9,106 bases of DNA from an uncultured Collinsella sp. (GTDB lineage: Bacteria > Actinomycetota > Coriobacteriia > Coriobacteriales > Coriobacteriaceae). The stretch spans positions 1-9,106 of the forward strand of contig URIJ01000077.1 in NCBI GenBank assembly GCA_900547835.1, in the 5' to 3' direction. Under the pieces are notes generated by a model. It did not search any database and was not told where the DNA came from. It saw only the letters and a program-made list of their open reading frames with translations. Shown here piece by piece: positions 6,130 to 9,106 of the stretch. Every line of letters begins with the position of its first letter. Positions within the stretch are counted from its first letter, which is position 1. Both the position numbers and the translations under genes were made by a program.

Positions 6130-6290
6130 GTGCTCCTCCAAAATGTGCCCCGTTCGCCGCCAAAAATCGACCGTTTACGGCACTGTGATACCACTCGGTC
6201 GTCCAAGGTGCCGACATTTGTGCGACATCCGTCTTCGTGGTGCAAAGGTGCAAGTCCAAGTGCGGCACCCCCGGTGTGCCACATGCGGGT
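6130..6290. other. Repeat-rich part of the 500-bp divergent intergenic region, no convincing gene
   Basis: The whole gap 5846-6345 lacks a credible coding region. Apart from the leader hairpin and two operators, this part is dense in short repeats: GTCCAAGGTGCCGAC (6201-6215) recurs imperfectly as GTCCAAGTGCGGCAC (6254-6268), GGTGCAA occurs twice (6239-6245, 6247-6253), CCAAAA blocks occur near 6140 and 6161, and GGTGCCG (6207-6213) is complementary to CGGCACC (6263-6269), which could form a long stem. It may be a dispersed intergenic repeat, a structured leader or a small RNA. No T-run or clear promoter supports an RNA gene. An 84-codon open frame crosses it on the minus strand, but starts at GTG without a ribosome site. 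Confidence 0.35.
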
Positions 6291-6302
6291 AAACTAGAAC
6301 CT

Positions 6303-6341
6303 TATATAAAGATATTTGAACCCTAACCGCAGCAAAGGAGG
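6303..6341 (+). promoter_or_regulatory. -10-like element and strong ribosome binding site of the first TPR gene
   Basis: TATATAAA (6303-6310) is the only AT-rich hexamer block close to the gene and could serve as a -10; no -35 match is seen at the right distance. AAAGGAGG (6334-6341) lies 4 nt before ATG 6346 and fixes that start over an upstream in-frame TTG at 6316. The ribosome site is certain, the promoter is tentative. Confidence 0.4.
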
Positions 6342-6345
6342 CCCC

Positions 6346-7422
6346 ATGGCATTCGATCCCATTCAAGAGGATTGCCATCGCCTCGTTCTTGAGGCCTTGC
6401 GCCGCGACAATATTCCACTCACTGACGGCCCCGCCGTCGAGCGTCTAATGGAGCAATTCACCCGCAACCCCGCGCCGCTCATCGTGCACGACCGCGACCG
6501 AGCTGGGCATCTGATCGCCAAGGTCGTCGAGGCTGTCGACTACCGCATCCCCTTTATCCCCGACGACGCCCAGGCAGAGCAAGAAGAAGCCGCAGCCGAG
6601 AACATGCTCCGCGAGGCAGCCGCGCTCGATCCGGCCAACTGGGATGCCCAGCGCATGCTGACGGCGCTCACCGCCGAATCCAACGAGGAATACGTACAGT
6701 ATCTGGTGTCCAAGTGCGACGAGGTGGAGCACGATCTGGCGCTCAAGATCGCCTCGGCGCAGGACCCCTACGAGCGTGAGGCCGCAAGCGACCTGACCCG
6801 CCGTCCCTACCTGCGCTGGCTTGCTGCCTTGGCATCGCGCGCGCTCATTAGCGGCCGCTACCGCATGTCGCTCGAAGCCGCGAATCGCAGCCTGGACTTT
6901 GCGCCCAACGACCCCGCCGGCGTCCGCCATACTGCGATGCTTGCCATGGCAAAGCTTGAATACCCTGCCGAGGAGCTCAAGCGCTTTCGCTCCGCTCACT
7001 CCGTGCCGTACCTCGCGAATACCCCGCTGCGCCGCCGCCCCAAAGATGCGGAGCGTGACTTGGACCCATGGACGCTCATCGCGCTGATGAGCGCTGCTTG
7101 GCGCGAGCTGGACTACGAGGGCGCCGAGCACTACCTGCGCATCCTGGTGCGCTCATGCCCGCACGCAGCCGAGGCGCTCTACTTCCAAACCGAGTTTCCC
7201 GATGGCGTCTATGCCCGCGTCAACGTGGGTGCAGGCTCCACCGACGAGCTTGTCCTTGCGCTGTCCGAGGCGACGCCGGTACTGCAGGAGGGCCTGGGCG
7301 CCCCCGACAACGCCAGCTTTGCCGCCTGGGTCGCCACCAACGACATCGTGCGCTCCCAGATCGACGAACGAATCCTGCGCGCGGCCGAACAGGGATTGCC
7401 GTTTAAGGGAGGAGACCTCTAA
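6346..7422 (+). CDS. ST7-like tetratricopeptide repeat protein (358 aa)
   Basis: Soluble, all-helical protein without signal peptide or membrane segment. The best conserved block is RRPYLRWLAALASRALISG then RYRMSLEAANRSLDFAPND (152-189), a TPR with its GR/Y, Ala and PND positions, followed by AGVRH. This order (RPY, GRY, NPND, GxR) is what I know from bacterial relatives of the ST7 family. A second helical pair lies at 240-282 (DPWTLIALMSAAWRELDYEG onward) and the tail has a GAGSTDELVLAL motif (296-306) like the GSxEEA segment of that family. The N-terminal 80 residues contain an acidic Glu/Ala stretch (72-94) and no known domain. TPR proteins act as protein-protein scaffolds; the partner is unknown. 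It overlaps the next gene by one base (TAATG), so the two are translationally coupled and may act together. Confidence 0.82.
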   Translation: MAFDPIQEDCHRLVLEALRRDNIPLTDGPAVERLMEQFTRNPAPLIVHDRDRAGHLIAKVVEAVDYRIPFIPDDAQAEQEEAAAENMLREAAALDPANWDAQRMLTALTAESNEEYVQYLVSKCDEVEHDLALKIASAQDPYEREAASDLTRRPYLRWLAALASRALISGRYRMSLEAANRSLDFAPNDPAGVRHTAMLAMAKLEYPAEELKRFRSAHSVPYLANTPLRRRPKDAERDLDPWTLIALMSAAWRELDYEGAEHYLRILVRSCPHAAEALYFQTEFPDGVYARVNVGAGSTDELVLALSEATPVLQEGLGAPDNASFAAWVATNDIVRSQIDERILRAAEQGLPFKGGDL

Positions 7423-8465
7423 TGGATCCGAGCGTCTACATCCCCGCCTACCTGGAGCGCACCTATCTGGCGTCGCACCCCGAGCTCACCGATGCAGCAC
7501 GCGAGCTTGTCCATAACGACATTAGCGCGAATCCTCAAAAGTATGCGCAGGCCGAGCATGCCCAGGCACTGCTGTCCTATGCCGGCGTTCATCGCCACCT
7601 GCTCGACGAGCTCCATCGCATCGAGGACATGGGCAGCGACGAGGAGTTTGAGCAGACGCGCAACCGCCTGTTCGACGATATGCGCGATGAGCTGCTCAAG
7701 ATCGTCCGCGTCGATGCACTTGCCGTCGATGCGCAGTTGCTCGCCATCATCCTGGCGGACACGCCCGTTGATGCCTGCCTGGGCGACTTGATGAAGCTCG
7801 AGACGAGTACGGCCGACTACCTGCAACAAAGCGTGCCCGGGTTTGATATGGAGGCCCCGCACTACTGGGCCAATAATGTTTTGGCCGACGGTGTCACCGC
7901 AGCAGACCTTACCGTGAGCGAGCCGGCGCTTATCGGCTGGCTTCACACGCTCGAGGCCATCTCGCAGCTGTGCATGGCGAGCGCTCGTTACCGCGCCGCC
8001 GCCAACTACTCTCGCCGTGTTCTTAAGGCGGAGGGCTATCCCACCCGGACCGCCGGCACCGTGTTGCTTGCCCTCGCCCGCTTGGAAGACCAGGACGGTT
8101 TTTTTGCCCTGGCACATCAGCTCGAAGAACAGATGGGGGCAGACGCACTCGAAAACTCTCCTTGGTACCTGCTCGCCCGCACGATTCTGCTGTTCAAAAC
8201 AAACAAGATGCGCCCGGCGACGCGCGCGCTGCGTGAGTTCGCCAACCGTTGCGAGGGCGGCGCGTTCTTCTTGCTGAACCCCATGTACCAGACGCCGTAT
8301 CTTCCCTGCCGACCCGAGCCGCGCGACCCCTGGGACCTCTCGCATCAGGCGGTTTGGGAAGCCGACGGCACTATCTCGGACACCCCCGACTTTGCCCCCT
8401 GGGCCAACGCCTGCGAAGACGTATCGCAGCTTGCCCAGGAATTTGCGCGCCGCTACGGCTTTTAG
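7422..8465 (+). CDS. Second ST7/TPR-like protein, diverged paralogue (347 aa)
   Basis: Function unknown. The layout repeats that of the gene before it: a helical N-terminal half, then LIGWLHTLEAISQL, ARYRAAANYSRRVLKAEGYP (170-207) at the place of the TPR block, LLALARLED, NSPWYLLARTILLFKTNKM (245-263), and a tail with aromatic and Pro residues (283-328). The PND motif and the GSxEEA-type tail motif are not kept, so it is less typical of the family. Residues 66-95 are rich in Asp/Glu and may form a coiled coil. No signal peptide or membrane span. ATG 7422 overlaps the previous stop (TAATG) and has AAGGGAGG (7405-7412) upstream, supporting both coupling and this start. It ends 45 bp before murT with no terminator, so all three probably share a transcript. 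Confidence 0.8.
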   Translation: MDPSVYIPAYLERTYLASHPELTDAARELVHNDISANPQKYAQAEHAQALLSYAGVHRHLLDELHRIEDMGSDEEFEQTRNRLFDDMRDELLKIVRVDALAVDAQLLAIILADTPVDACLGDLMKLETSTADYLQQSVPGFDMEAPHYWANNVLADGVTAADLTVSEPALIGWLHTLEAISQLCMASARYRAAANYSRRVLKAEGYPTRTAGTVLLALARLEDQDGFFALAHQLEEQMGADALENSPWYLLARTILLFKTNKMRPATRALREFANRCEGGAFFLLNPMYQTPYLPCRPEPRDPWDLSHQAVWEADGTISDTPDFAPWANACEDVSQLAQEFARRYGF

Positions 8466-8510
8466 CGACGCGATCGCCCCGACCATGTCATCTATGTTAG
8501 GAACGGCTTC

Positions 8511-9106
8511 ATGAACCTCCGCTCATCTCTCGCCTGCACCTCGAGCGATATCGCCCGCTGGGGACTGCGCTCTGTCCTCAAACGCCAGGGTGGCGTGCTT
8601 CCCGGCCGCATCGCCATGAAGATCGACCCCGAGCTGCTAAGCGACCTCGCGAGCCTGGTCGACCGCAGCGTGGTGATCACCGGCACTAATGGCAAGACCA
8701 CCACATCCAACCTCATCGCCGACGCAGTTGCTGCCAGCGGCGCTACCGTGGTGTGCAACCGTGCCGGCAACAATATGGAGCCCGGTGTGGTGGGTGCTCT
8801 GCTCGAGGCCCGCGGCGGCCTTAAGCACACCAGCAGCGGCAAGCGCGTGGGCGTTTTTGAGTGCGACGAGCTCTACACCGTACGCGTTCTGCCCAAGCTC
8901 AAGCCGACGTACTTTGTGCTGCTCAACCTGTTCCGCGACCAGCTAGACCGCTACGGCGAGATCGACCATACCCAAGACGTCATTGCCCATGCGTTGGAGC
9001 TCTCTCCGGCAACAACGCTCATCTACAACGCAGACGACCCGCTGTGTGCCGCGATCGCCGCACGCGTTCCCAACACGAGCATCGCCTTTGGCATCGACGG
9101 CGCCAC
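8511..9106 (+). CDS. murT: MurT, lipid II isoglutaminyl synthase Mur-ligase subunit, N-terminal 198 residues, 3' end outside window
   Basis: MurT pairs with the glutamine amidotransferase GatD to amidate D-Glu of the peptidoglycan stem peptide at lipid II, on the inner face of the membrane. Visible are the Mur ligase ATP loop VITGTNGKTTT (55-65), NRAGNNMEPG (83-92), the acidic VFECDE (115-120), and NLFRDQLDRYGEID (139-152), which is characteristic of MurT rather than MurC-F. The substrate-side YNADDP lies at 172-177. Full MurT is about 430-460 residues, so over half is outside, including any Cys-rich zinc-ribbon insert and the C-terminal domain; gatD would be expected next. The frame stays open to base 9106. 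ATG 8511 has an AGGAA 8 nt upstream. The preceding 45-bp gap holds no terminator, suggesting an operon with the TPR genes. Confidence 0.93.
   Translation, partial: MNLRSSLACTSSDIARWGLRSVLKRQGGVLPGRIAMKIDPELLSDLASLVDRSVVITGTNGKTTTSNLIADAVAASGATVVCNRAGNNMEPGVVGALLEARGGLKHTSSGKRVGVFECDELYTVRVLPKLKPTYFVLLNLFRDQLDRYGEIDHTQDVIAHALELSPATTLIYNADDPLCAAIAARVPNTSIAFGIDGA

Noticed and set aside
6014..6268. 84-codon open frame on the minus strand in the divergent intergenic region
   Set aside because: Starts at GTG with no ribosome site, runs through both operator palindromes and the repeat-rich stretch, and its Trp/His/Cys-rich sequence shows no domain. It would be worth reconsidering only if conserved with synonymous changes.
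6260..6280. Short GGCACC/GGTGTGCC hairpin before the first TPR gene as a terminator
   Set aside because: Stem has a bulge and no T-run follows in either direction.
7419..8486. 355-codon open frame on the minus strand opposite the second TPR gene
   Set aside because: The plus-strand gene has a ribosome site, TAATG coupling and matching architecture with its neighbour; the minus frame has none of these.

Overview
The window looks like a piece of a high-GC Gram-positive chromosome from a gut anaerobe of the Coriobacteriia, most likely Collinsella or a close relative. This is an inference from gene content and base composition: strongly GC-rich third codon positions, fermentative alcohol and polyol dehydrogenases, a multi-cluster ferredoxin protein, and a MurT-type Mur ligase. 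No rRNA, tRNA, CRISPR array or transposase gene is visible.

Left part (1-5845) is all on the minus strand. Reading with transcription, from right to left: an iron-containing alcohol dehydrogenase (5845-4622), a glycerol dehydrogenase GldA (4538-3438), a second, diverged GldA-like dehydrogenase (3324-2257), a 417-residue protein with two pairs of 4Fe-4S motifs (2105-852), and the N-terminal two thirds of the ATPase/GTPase YchF (737-1, cut by the window edge). The first three proteins belong to one superfamily (Fe-ADH/dehydroquinate-synthase-like fold). Strong intrinsic terminators follow the alcohol dehydrogenase and the first GldA, so the three redox genes look separately controlled although they are adjacent.

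Middle (5846-6345) is a 500-bp divergent intergenic region. It holds a hairpin in the alcohol dehydrogenase leader, two matching LacI/CcpA-like operator palindromes centred 57 bp apart, and a GC-rich stretch (about 6130-6290) full of short repeats.

Right part (6346-9106) is on the plus strand. Two adjacent TPR-type proteins resemble the bacterial relatives of the ST7 family and look like diverged tandem paralogues, joined by a TAATG stop/start overlap. They are followed 45 bp later by the N-terminal part of murT (peptidoglycan Glu amidation), cut by the window edge.

Working together: the left genes fit NAD(P)H recycling through aldehyde reduction and glycerol/dihydroxyacetone interconversion in an anaerobe. 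The right genes form a probable operon with a cell-wall enzyme. The least explained items are the tandem ST7-like pair, the chain of inverted repeats at 3355-3425, the paired operators, and the diverged second GldA. I saw no clear defence or other wholly new system.
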